Of a stretch of 64,000 bases of DNA, positions 45,508-53,275 are shown one piece after another. A program made the translations under genes and the position numbers. The notes under the pieces are model-generated. The model ran no database searches. It was not told the origin of the DNA and saw only the letters and a list, made by a program, of their open reading frames with translations. How positions within the stretch are numbered: the stretch's first letter is position 1; each line of letters begins with the position of its first letter. Source of the DNA: CAZYTM01 sp964649725 (GTDB lineage Bacteria > Desulfobacterota > Desulfuromonadia > Geobacterales > Geobacteraceae); contig CAZYTM010000001.1 of NCBI GenBank assembly GCA_964649725.1, forward strand, positions 744,001-808,000. Direction: 5' to 3'.

Positions 45508-47060
45508 GTGGACAAACGCTACCGGATCTTTGCCATCGGTGATATCAATGCCTTTTTCGGTCTGATGCTCGACAACATGTCCGGGCTGGTGATCATGGCG
45601 GCTATTCTGACTGGCATCTTTCAGATACCGAAGGAGTTGGTTCTCGGCAAAATGATCCCGGGGAGCGCCGTAGGGGTACTGTTCGGCGATCTGCTCTACA
45701 CATGGATGGCAGTCAGACTTGCTGAAAGGACCGGCAATCAGACTGTTACGGCCATGCCGCTCGGCCTCGATACCCCCTCCACCTTTGGCATGGCTTTTGG
45801 TGTTATCGGTCCGACCTGGCTGGCTAGCAAGGATGCTCTGTTAACCTGGCAGGTCGGGATGGCAACCATTGTCCTGATGGGATTATTCAAGATTGCAGTC
45901 TCCTTCTGCGGCCCGGCAGTCCGGCGGGCAATACCGCGGGCCGGGCTACTTGGCAGTATTGCCGCAGTGGCACTGCTGCTGATCGCATATCTGCCGACTC
46001 TGAAGCTGTTCAGTTCCCCGGTGGTCGGCTTCATTTCATTGGCGATTGTTCTGGCCGCCCTTATTGCCCGCATCAGACTCCCTTTCCGGGTGCCTGGGGC
46101 GCTGGCCGGCATACTTTGCGGCAGCGTAGCCTACTATCTGCTCGGCACCCTGGACCTGCTTCCTGGAAGTCAGCAACTCCTCCCCCGCTTTCCTGAGCTT
46201 CGACTCGCACTACCAATGCCTACCCTTGCCTTCATAGACGGTCTGCCGCAGGCGCTCACCTTTCTGCCGCTGGCAATCCCCTTTGCTCTGGCAACTGTGG
46301 TCGGCGGAGTCGACGTGACCGAGAGCGCAGCTGCTGCAGGGGACGATTACAATACCCGTGACGTTCTTCTGGTGGAGGGTTTTGCAACTCTGCTGGCCGG
46401 CTTGTGTGGCGGTGTGCTGCAATCGACCCCCTATATAGGTCACCCGGCTTATAAGGAGATGGGTGGGCGGGCCGGTTATACACTGGCCACGGCCATCTTT
46501 ATCGGCCTCGGCGGGGTACTCGGCTATCTATCCTTCTGTGTCGAACTGCTCCCGGAAGCAGCGGTTGTACCTATCCTCATCTTCATCGGCATCGAAATCA
46601 CCGCGCAGGCTTTTGAGGCGACACCGAAAAGGCATTACAAGGCGATTGCACTCGCCTTTCTCCCAACCATTGCCTGTCTGTACAGATCGAATTCAGCCTG
46701 ATCCTTGGTAATCTGGGGAAGAGCGCGGCGGACCTGACTGCCGAAGTGGCAGCCGGTTACTGGGCGACCCAGATGCTAGGCAACGGATTTATCGTCACAT
46801 CACTCCTCTGGGGAGCTGCCTTTGCAGCGCTCCTTGATCATCAGTTGCGTCGTTCAGCTATTTTTCTGCTGATCTGTGCTGCTGCTACCCTCTGCGGGGC
46901 GATTCATTCGCCATTAGCGAACGGGGCGATGTTTCTCCCCTGGCAGCCGCCACTGCCGCTAGTCTGGCACCTGGCGGCAGGTTATCTGGCAATGGCAATG
47001 GTATTTGTTGGCTTGAGTATGGGGAAGGGGACTCTCCCTGCCGGGGATCAGTTTCAATAG
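45508..47060 (+). pseudogene. NCS2/AzgA-like purine or xanthine permease, frameshifted near 46680
   Basis: Frame 1 encodes about 397 residues of a multi-spanning permease (DINAFFGLMLDNMSGLVIMAA start, AMPLGLDTPSTFG, QSTPYIGHPAYKEMGGR), ending at a stop at 46701. The family sequence continues without a gap in the next frame from about 46680 (VQIEFSLILGNLG) to 47060, adding about 125 residues including further helices. One missing base close to 46678-46682 explains it. Full-length protein would be about 517 residues. GTG at 45508 is preferred because GAGGA is 8 bases upstream. Either a real loss-of-function mutation or a sequencing/assembly error. The 3' end overlaps the convergent gene by 7 bases. 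Confidence 0.8.
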
Positions 47061-48460
47061 GGGGGTAAGAGCCTGCGCAAGCCGTGGGACAGGACTACGA
47101 CCAGAAAGAGCAGATTCCGCAGCAGGAGCAGATATGGTTTCACCGTGACCGGCTTGACCTTTTCCCCGTTGATTGCCTGCCCCAGTCGCATCCCCAGCGT
47201 TTCCATCCATATGACCGAGCGGGGCCATTCCCAGAGGCTTTCCCGCAATGGTTTCGGAATCCCCTTTTTGCCTGTTCCTGCACCGACTATCCCCCCGACT
47301 ATGGCCGCCACGGTATCGGTGTCACCGCCACAGGCAATTACAGCGGAGACTGCGGCATGGTAGTCTTCTGGGTATCTGAGCCACGCGTGGATCGCCATGG
47401 CTACCGTGTGGGGCATATAGCCGCTGATTCCAGAAGCGCAGCCTATCGCTGCGGCAAACAGTTCGGACTCTTCGTTTCTGCCAGCACTTGCCGCTGCCTG
47501 GCGGAGAAGAACTGACAGTTCATTATCGAGACTGCTGGCAAAATGCTGCTGCAAAGATTCCGGGAAGCGCTGCCAGGTCGCATCCTCTTTGCGGAAGGCT
47601 GCACAATAGGCGGCCCATGCAACGGTCAGGGCGCCGGCTAAGGCACGGGGATCTGTATGGGTAATCCTGGTCGAGGAGTTGACCAGTGCAAGCATCAGCT
47701 CGGGTTCATCGCCGTAACAGACGCCGATGATAGGGCTGCGCATGGCCGGCCCATTACCGGCAGAGCATACGCCGCTTTTGCTGGGGGGAAACCCGATAAG
47801 CAGCTTCAAGATCGACCGCAAGGTAGCAAAGCCAACCCCGGCAGGCAATCCTAGCAGCCAGAAGCGGAGCCGCCAGCCAAGGTTTGCGGCAAATTCGCGC
47901 GGCTGCAACTCTGTGGCGACAGTCGCGGTGCTGGTGAGGGACTGGGCCACCAGGCAGGCATGTTCCGTATCGTCAGAGCAGAAACCGAGCCCAAAAAAGA
48001 AAGAGTAGCGGTCCAGACGAGGGAAGAGTTTCTGTCGCCGCTGTTTCGATAACCCCTCGCTGGCCAGTCCAAGGGCATCTCCCACGGCAATGCCGAGCAG
48101 GGTACCGACTATTGCCTGTTGCATCTTTGTCAGGGGGGAGCTATCCTCGGCAATGGCATTCTCGTCATCAATCCCGTGCAGTTTCGCATCTATCCCGGCG
48201 AGCAAGGCAAAGAAAGTATACAGTGCGCTCCCCGGGTCAAGCAGAAAAGGTATCCAGAACCAGGGTTTAAGTGCCGGTAATGGCGCGGCAATGATTGCTA
48301 TCATGCCGGCCAGACCGCCGAGCAGCGGTATCATGGACGGGGCACGTTCCCCCTCTCTGAGTCGGGAGGGGATGATGAACATGTACTGTATATTGGCCAG
48401 GGTGGCACCGACAAAAATCAGTACTGCCAACGCAGTTATGATCCAGGCAATGTAAAGCAT
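47054..48460 (-). CDS. Membrane-anchored ADP-ribosylglycohydrolase family protein
   Basis: 468 residues. Three N-terminal hydrophobic segments (about 2-23, 44-60 and 68-89 from this start) precede a DraG/ADP-ribosylglycohydrolase domain with GIAVGDALGLASEG, the metal motif SDDTE (162-166), THTDPRA and GGDTDT (378-383). A final hydrophobic segment lies at about 442-458. The metal-binding motifs are intact, so activity on ADP-ribosylated proteins or related substrates is plausible. ATG at 48460 is chosen because GGAG lies 7 bases upstream; two in-frame ATGs further up lack sites. No ADP-ribosyltransferase gene is nearby. The substrate is unknown. Confidence 0.82.
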   Translation of the reverse strand: MLYIAWIITALAVLIFVGATLANIQYMFIIPSRLREGERAPSMIPLLGGLAGMIAIIAAPLPALKPWFWIPFLLDPGSALYTFFALLAGIDAKLHGIDDENAIAEDSSPLTKMQQAIVGTLLGIAVGDALGLASEGLSKQRRQKLFPRLDRYSFFFGLGFCSDDTEHACLVAQSLTSTATVATELQPREFAANLGWRLRFWLLGLPAGVGFATLRSILKLLIGFPPSKSGVCSAGNGPAMRSPIIGVCYGDEPELMLALVNSSTRITHTDPRALAGALTVAWAAYCAAFRKEDATWQRFPESLQQHFASSLDNELSVLLRQAAASAGRNEESELFAAAIGCASGISGYMPHTVAMAIHAWLRYPEDYHAAVSAVIACGGDTDTVAAIVGGIVGAGTGKKGIPKPLRESLWEWPRSVIWMETLGMRLGQAINGEKVKPVTVKPYLLLLRNLLFLVVVLSHGLRRLLPPY

Positions 48461-48652
48461 CTGTGTCTCCATAGTCAGGTTGAGCATCCCGGTCGTCATT
48501 AATTAATAGCGCATCAATGATGGTTTGGCAACTGCTGACAGTTTGGCAAGGAGGAGAGATAGGGAGTCGGCTCTCGAAATATTGCGATTGCTATCATGCA
48601 AGAAGAGATTTGCTGTTTTGGTTTAAACGAGCTGATCTGCATTTCGTTTGAC

Positions 48653-48692
48653 AAAAAAGGGGGCACAGGATTTATCCTGTGCCCCCTTTTTA
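48653..48692 (-). terminator. Terminator of the first hppA gene
   Basis: A long hairpin (about 17 base pairs: A-run, GGGGGCACAGGA, TTTA loop, TCCTGTGCCCCC, T-run) 25 bases after the minus-strand hppA stop. The rest of 48461-48716 has no gene. Confidence 0.88.
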
Positions 48693-48716
48693 ATAGTACG
48701 CATTGTCGATTATATT

Positions 48717-50726
48717 TTATCTCAACAGTGGGGCTATGATCAGGGAGACGATACTCATCAGCTTGATGAGTATATTCATCGCCGGTCCTGATGTATCTTT
48801 GAACGGGTCGCCGACAGTGTCGCCGACAACAGCTGCCTTGTGGGCGTCGCCGCCCTTCTTCTCGCCGGCAAGATTACCACCTTCGATGAACTTCTTTGCA
48901 TTGTCCCAGACGCCGCCGGCATTGGCCATGAAGAGCGCCATCAGCACGCCGGTAACGGTGGCCCCGGCCAGCATCCCTCCCAGAGCTTCTTTACCCAAGA
49001 CAAAACCGATAAGCGGAGGGAAGATAACGGCAATGAGGCCGGGGGCGATCATCTCCTGGAGCGCAGCCTTGGTGGAGATATCGACACAGGTCTGTGAGTC
49101 TGGTTTGACACCCGGTTTCCCTTCGAGCAGGCCGGGAATTTCGCGGAACTGGCGCCGGATCTCATCGACCATCTTGCCTGCAGCCTTGCCGACGGAGGTC
49201 ATGGTCAGGGCTGCAATCAGAAACGGGATAAAGCCGCCGATAAAGGTGCCGATGACAACCTGCGGGTTGGTCAGATCGATGGAGGTAACATTGGCACTGG
49301 CTGCATAGGCGGCATAGAGTGCCAGAGCAGTCAGAGCCGCGGAGCCGATGGCAAACCCTTTCCCCATGGCAGCGGTGGTATTACCAAGGGCATCAAGGCT
49401 GTCGGTGATCTTGCGTACTTCCGGCCCCAGTTCCGCCATCTCGGAGATGCCGCCGGCGTTGTCGGCAACTGGGCCGTAAGCGTCAACGGTCATGGTCACA
49501 CCGACGGTGGCAAGCATGCCTACGCCTGCCAGGGCCACACCGTAGAGACCGGCAGTCATATTGGAGACGTAGATGGCGGCACAGATCATGACTACCGGAG
49601 CCACAACGCTCTCCATACCGACAGCAAGCCCATGGATGATATTGGTGGCCGGGCCGGTCTTGGAAGCATCAGCAACCCGGTTGACCGGGGTGGAGGAGGT
49701 ATAGTACTCGGTGATAAGGCCGATAAAGACGCCGGCCACGGTGCCGAGTAGAATCGCCCAGAACGAGCCGGGTTTGATGCCGAAAGCGGAGACTGCAAAC
49801 CAGGCCCCGACAATGAATAGGCCGGCACCGATGAAGGTTGAATAGCGAAGCGCCGCAGCCGGACCGATATTTTTCAGCACATTCATGGAGAAGACCCCCA
49901 CCAGCGAAGAGGCCAGACCAACTACGGCGAGGAAAATGGGGAGGAACATCAGACTGGCCTGGCCGCCACCAAGGAATTCCAGGGAACTGGCGCTGGCTGT
50001 GGCAGCAATGGCGATGGCGGCAACAATTGAGCCGACGTAGGATTCAAAAATGTCCGCGCCCATGCCGGCGATATCGCCGACGTTGTCGCCGACATTATCG
50101 GCGATGACACCCGGGTTACGGGGATCATCTTCGGGGATGCCGGCCTCGATCTTGCCGACCAGGTCGGAACCGACATCAGCTGCCTTGGTGAAAATACCGC
50201 CGCCTACGCGGGCGAATAGGGCGATGGAAGATGCCCCCATGGCAAAACCGTTGATATACTGGGCGTGTTGCGGATCACCCCAGATCATGAAGGCGATGCC
50301 GACACCGACCAGGCCGAGGCTGGCAACTGCCAGTCCCATTACCGACCCGCCGCTGTAGGAGACCATCAAAGCCGCTGCAATCCCCTTGCTGCGGGCTGCT
50401 TCGGCAGTCCGGACATTGGCCTTGGTGGCGGCCTGCATGCCGAACAGGCCGGCAAAGATGGAACAGAAGGCGCCACCCAAAAAGGCGACTCCGGTTCGCC
50501 AGCCAAGAACCGGCGCCAGCAGCATGAGGCCGAAGACCACGACCATGAAGATGGCGAGAATCTTGTACTCGCGCTTGAGGAAGGTCATGGCACCGTCGTG
50601 GATCGCGTCGGCGATCTCGGTCATCTTCTCGTTTCCGGCAGGTTGGGCCTTGATGTAGTAGTAGATCATGACGGCGATCACTAATCCCACTACACCCATG
50701 ATTGGAGCTGATACTAGCAGTAGCAT
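48717..50726 (-). CDS. hppA: Membrane-bound pyrophosphatase, K+-dependent class (H+ or Na+ pump)
   Basis: 669 residues, about sixteen helices, coupling pyrophosphate hydrolysis to ion export. The pyrophosphate-site segments DVGSDLVGKIEAGIPEDDPRNP and DNVGDNVGDIAGMGAD are intact. The class-determining site reads GNTTAAMGKG, with A452 and G455 at the positions that are Ala/Gly in K+-dependent and Lys/Thr in K+-independent enzymes. Gate helix reads DIFESY with Glu three residues after the Asp, the position found in Na+-transporting members, but also in some H+ pumps. It is transcribed divergently from nhaD and differs in class from the second copy 2.5 kb away. Confidence 0.94.
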   Translation of the reverse strand: MLLLVSAPIMGVVGLVIAVMIYYYIKAQPAGNEKMTEIADAIHDGAMTFLKREYKILAIFMVVVFGLMLLAPVLGWRTGVAFLGGAFCSIFAGLFGMQAATKANVRTAEAARSKGIAAALMVSYSGGSVMGLAVASLGLVGVGIAFMIWGDPQHAQYINGFAMGASSIALFARVGGGIFTKAADVGSDLVGKIEAGIPEDDPRNPGVIADNVGDNVGDIAGMGADIFESYVGSIVAAIAIAATASASSLEFLGGGQASLMFLPIFLAVVGLASSLVGVFSMNVLKNIGPAAALRYSTFIGAGLFIVGAWFAVSAFGIKPGSFWAILLGTVAGVFIGLITEYYTSSTPVNRVADASKTGPATNIIHGLAVGMESVVAPVVMICAAIYVSNMTAGLYGVALAGVGMLATVGVTMTVDAYGPVADNAGGISEMAELGPEVRKITDSLDALGNTTAAMGKGFAIGSAALTALALYAAYAASANVTSIDLTNPQVVIGTFIGGFIPFLIAALTMTSVGKAAGKMVDEIRRQFREIPGLLEGKPGVKPDSQTCVDISTKAALQEMIAPGLIAVIFPPLIGFVLGKEALGGMLAGATVTGVLMALFMANAGGVWDNAKKFIEGGNLAGEKKGGDAHKAAVVGDTVGDPFKDTSGPAMNILIKLMSIVSLIIAPLLR

Positions 50727-51027
50727 GTAACGGTTCCTCCCTTTGCCAAAATATTGGACGCGCGTGTATTTTTCGGTTTCAACGGTTGTCTGGACTTGAA
50801 GGACATCTAAACGGGTTATCCATAATGGATTAGCCTGAGTTTGTCAACCATTAATTAAAGTTTACAGATGTAGCCCCTCAAAGATAGATTATTTTAGGGT
50901 TGCTTTTCTTATTGCTACAAGATATTAATGTTTAAATTTTGCGGACTTTTCGACTGGATATATCTAGATTTAAGCCAAAATCAAGAGCAGTTTGATCACA
51001 ATATAGTCGGCTGAGAGGTTAAATCCA
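50727..51027. other. Divergent intergenic region hppA / nhaD
   Basis: A 301-base gap, AT-rich in its nhaD-proximal half. It contains the weak hppA promoter listed separately and a GAGAGG ribosome-binding site 9 bases before the nhaD ATG. I see no gene, hairpin or riboswitch; shared regulation of the two ion transporters from here would be natural. Confidence 0.5.
50819..50847 (-). promoter_or_regulatory. Candidate promoter of the first hppA gene
   Basis: On the minus strand a perfect TTGACA (50847-50842), 17-base spacer and TATGGA (50824-50819, three of six). It would give a leader of about 85 bases. The -10 match is weak. Confidence 0.35.
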
Positions 51028-52311
51028 ATGCTCACCATGCTAGTCGTAATCTTCGTCATTGCCTACGCTGCAATTGCCCTGGAACATCCTATCAGGATCA
51101 ACAAGTCTGCCACGGCGCTGACAGGTGCCGGCCTGCTCTGGACGGTTTATGCCGTCATGACCAGCGACCATGCCCTGGTTGGGAGCCAACTCAATGAATC
51201 GCTCGCTTCTACCGCCCAGATCGTCTTCTTCCTGATTGGGGCCATGACCATAGTCGAGGTGGTGGACGCCCACAACGGCTTCGAGGTGATCACCTCGCGC
51301 ATCAAGACCACCAAACTCTCGTCGCTGATGTGGCTGGTAGGCTTCGTCACCTTCTTTCTCAGTTCGATTCTCGACAACCTGACCACCACAATTGTCATGA
51401 TCTCGCTGATGAAGAAGCTGCTGGACGACCACGATGACCGCCTCTTCTTTGCCGGGATGATAGTGGTCGCTGCCAATGCCGGCGGAGCCTGGACACCGAT
51501 CGGCGATGTTACAACAACCATGCTCTGGATCGGTGGCCAGATCACTACCCTGGCTATCATGAAGGGAGTTTTCATCGCCTCCATGATAAATCTCCTCGTA
51601 CCACTGGCATTCACCAGCTATATTCTTAGGGGGCGCGAGGTCGTTTCGCCACCACAGGCTGAAGAGAGCGGTCTGCTGCAGACCACCCAGTTCGAGCGCT
51701 ATCTGATGTTTTTTCTGGGGCTTGGTACACTGGTGGCAGTGCCGGTATTCAAGGCTGTCACCCATCTCCCACCGTTCATGGGGATACTCTTCGGCCTCGG
51801 TATTCTCTGGGTGGTTGGGGAGTTTCTTCATATGAATAAGGGGGAGGAGGAGAAGAGCCACCTGACTCTGGTGCATGCACTGCAAAGAATCGACATGACT
51901 TCAATCGTCTTCTTCATAGGCATTCTGCTGGCAGTGGCAAATCTTGAGCATACCCACATACTCTCTTCCCTTGCCAAATGGCTGGACCAGACAGTCGGTC
52001 GTCTGGACGTGATCGTCACCATCATCGGTCTGTCAAGCGCCATCATCGACAATGTGCCGCTGGTGGCTGCCTCCATGGGGATGTACAACCTGGCCCAGTA
52101 TCCGCCTGACAGCTTTCTCTGGGAGTTCATGGCCTATGCCGCCGGTACCGGCGGGTCGATCCTGATCATCGGCTCTGCAGCCGGGGTGGCTGCCATGGGG
52201 CTGGAAAAGATCCACTTCTTCTGGTACGCCAAAAAGATCGGCCCCCTGGCATTGGTTGGATATTTCGGCGGGATTGCGGCATATATCGTCCAGTACAAGA
52301 TGTTTCACTGA
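51028..52311 (+). CDS. nhaD: NhaD-type Na+/H+ antiporter
   Basis: 427 residues, about eleven to twelve helices, ion transporter superfamily. Signature segments are SSILDNLTTTIVMI (intramembrane Asp), ANAGGAWTPIGDVTTTM and SAIIDNVPLVAA, the inverted-repeat halves that bind the cation. It should exchange Na+ (or Li+) for H+ and maintain the Na+ gradient or cytoplasmic pH. It lies between two pyrophosphatase genes, divergent from the first. A strong hairpin terminator follows 11 bases after the stop. Confidence 0.92.
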   Translation: MLTMLVVIFVIAYAAIALEHPIRINKSATALTGAGLLWTVYAVMTSDHALVGSQLNESLASTAQIVFFLIGAMTIVEVVDAHNGFEVITSRIKTTKLSSLMWLVGFVTFFLSSILDNLTTTIVMISLMKKLLDDHDDRLFFAGMIVVAANAGGAWTPIGDVTTTMLWIGGQITTLAIMKGVFIASMINLLVPLAFTSYILRGREVVSPPQAEESGLLQTTQFERYLMFFLGLGTLVAVPVFKAVTHLPPFMGILFGLGILWVVGEFLHMNKGEEEKSHLTLVHALQRIDMTSIVFFIGILLAVANLEHTHILSSLAKWLDQTVGRLDVIVTIIGLSSAIIDNVPLVAASMGMYNLAQYPPDSFLWEFMAYAAGTGGSILIIGSAAGVAAMGLEKIHFFWYAKKIGPLALVGYFGGIAAYIVQYKMFH

Positions 52312-52322
52312 ACGATTGACAA

Positions 52323-52367
52323 GATGAAAAAAAAGAGGCGGGGAGCTCCCCGCCTCTTTTTTTCATC
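52323..52367. terminator. Bidirectional terminator between nhaD and the 276-residue gene
   Basis: A near-perfect 22-base-pair palindrome with an A-run, GAGGCGGGGAG, its complement and a T-run, set between convergent genes. Loopless core GAGCTC means the effective loop forms by opening central pairs. Works for both strands. Confidence 0.9.
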
Positions 52368-52383
52368 TATTGTAAAACTGTTA

Positions 52384-53214
52384 TCACCCTTCCACTTTGT
52401 CCCAAGAATGGGGAATCTCGGCAGGGAAAGGGTAGAGCTTCAAACCGTTCCTGTCTCCCACGTACAAGCCGCCTGCAACTTCACGCCGATAACCGACCCA
52501 GTCATGAAAAGGTATCTGGTTAATGCAGTCTTCCAGGATGATAGTCTTGGTTTTTTTAGTTTTCTTCTCGGCGAGCTCTTGTCTGGCATCGAGGAAGCGG
52601 CTTTGGGCTGCCAGTTGAGGCAGCTCCTGGGTAAGTTCAGTGAACATAACCTGGCGGAACATCTTCCCTGGACGGTGCGTGGCATACCAGCAGTACTCTT
52701 CAGGGGTGAGGTTGGAGAGCATCACAAACTGGATCGGACAGATTACCAGATAGAGACGAGGGGTACGCGTGCCGGTAGCAGGGCGCCCGATGGTCTCGGC
52801 TACTTGATCGCTGGTCATTCTTTCATTGCAGGTATGGCTAGAGTAGGTGACCAGCGTTTTTGCCTCATCGAGGGGTAGTGTCTCGCCACCGGTCTTGACC
52901 AGATGGCAGCTTTTGTAGGCAGTGATCGGGACGCAATTGAATGCGCTGTTGGAGAGTGCGGTTTTGGTCCGGCTTCCCCCCTTTACACCGGCAAGGGCTT
53001 GGATTGAATCTGCGTAAGGATCACGCCACCCCCCTTCATCGAGGTATGTAAAACCGGGCTTCTCGCCATCGGTGGCAAGGTCCACCAGGATGCTCCGCCC
53101 GCGGAAGTGCTTGCCTGATCCGGGGCTGCGGCGATTGGCGAGACCCTGGATGCCGAGGCTGGTGGCTGTGACATTCCCGTTCGGGACGGTCAGAATGAGA
53201 GTCGGCTCGTTCAT
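52384..53214 (-). CDS. Unrecognised soluble protein, probably cotranscribed with the second hppA
   Basis: 276 residues; I do not recognise the family. No signal peptide or transmembrane helix is apparent. It has several cysteines (NCVPITAYKSC, SHTCNERM, VICPIQF, EEYCWYA, EDCINQ) without a clear CxxC metal pattern, and a basic stretch EKKTKKTKT near 210-220. An AGGAGG site 7 bases before the ATG and coding-like composition show it is a real gene. It begins 61 bases after the second pyrophosphatase on the same strand, with a small TCCGGA-ACC-TCCGGA hairpin between, so an operon is likely. Function unknown; context hints at pyrophosphate or ion handling, which is inference only. Confidence 0.8.
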   Translation of the reverse strand: MNEPTLILTVPNGNVTATSLGIQGLANRRSPGSGKHFRGRSILVDLATDGEKPGFTYLDEGGWRDPYADSIQALAGVKGGSRTKTALSNSAFNCVPITAYKSCHLVKTGGETLPLDEAKTLVTYSSHTCNERMTSDQVAETIGRPATGTRTPRLYLVICPIQFVMLSNLTPEEYCWYATHRPGKMFRQVMFTELTQELPQLAAQSRFLDARQELAEKKTKKTKTIILEDCINQIPFHDWVGYRREVAGGLYVGDRNGLKLYPFPAEIPHSWDKVEG

Positions 53215-53275
53215 CGATTTTCCTCCTGTTTGATGGACTATGAAACTGTATCGCTCCGGAACCTCCGGATGATGA

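Noticed and set aside
51040..51885. A 281-codon open frame on the minus strand opposite nhaD
   Set aside because: It lies entirely across a confident antiporter gene and its translation is compositionally odd (rich in His, Gln, Glu); a shadow frame.
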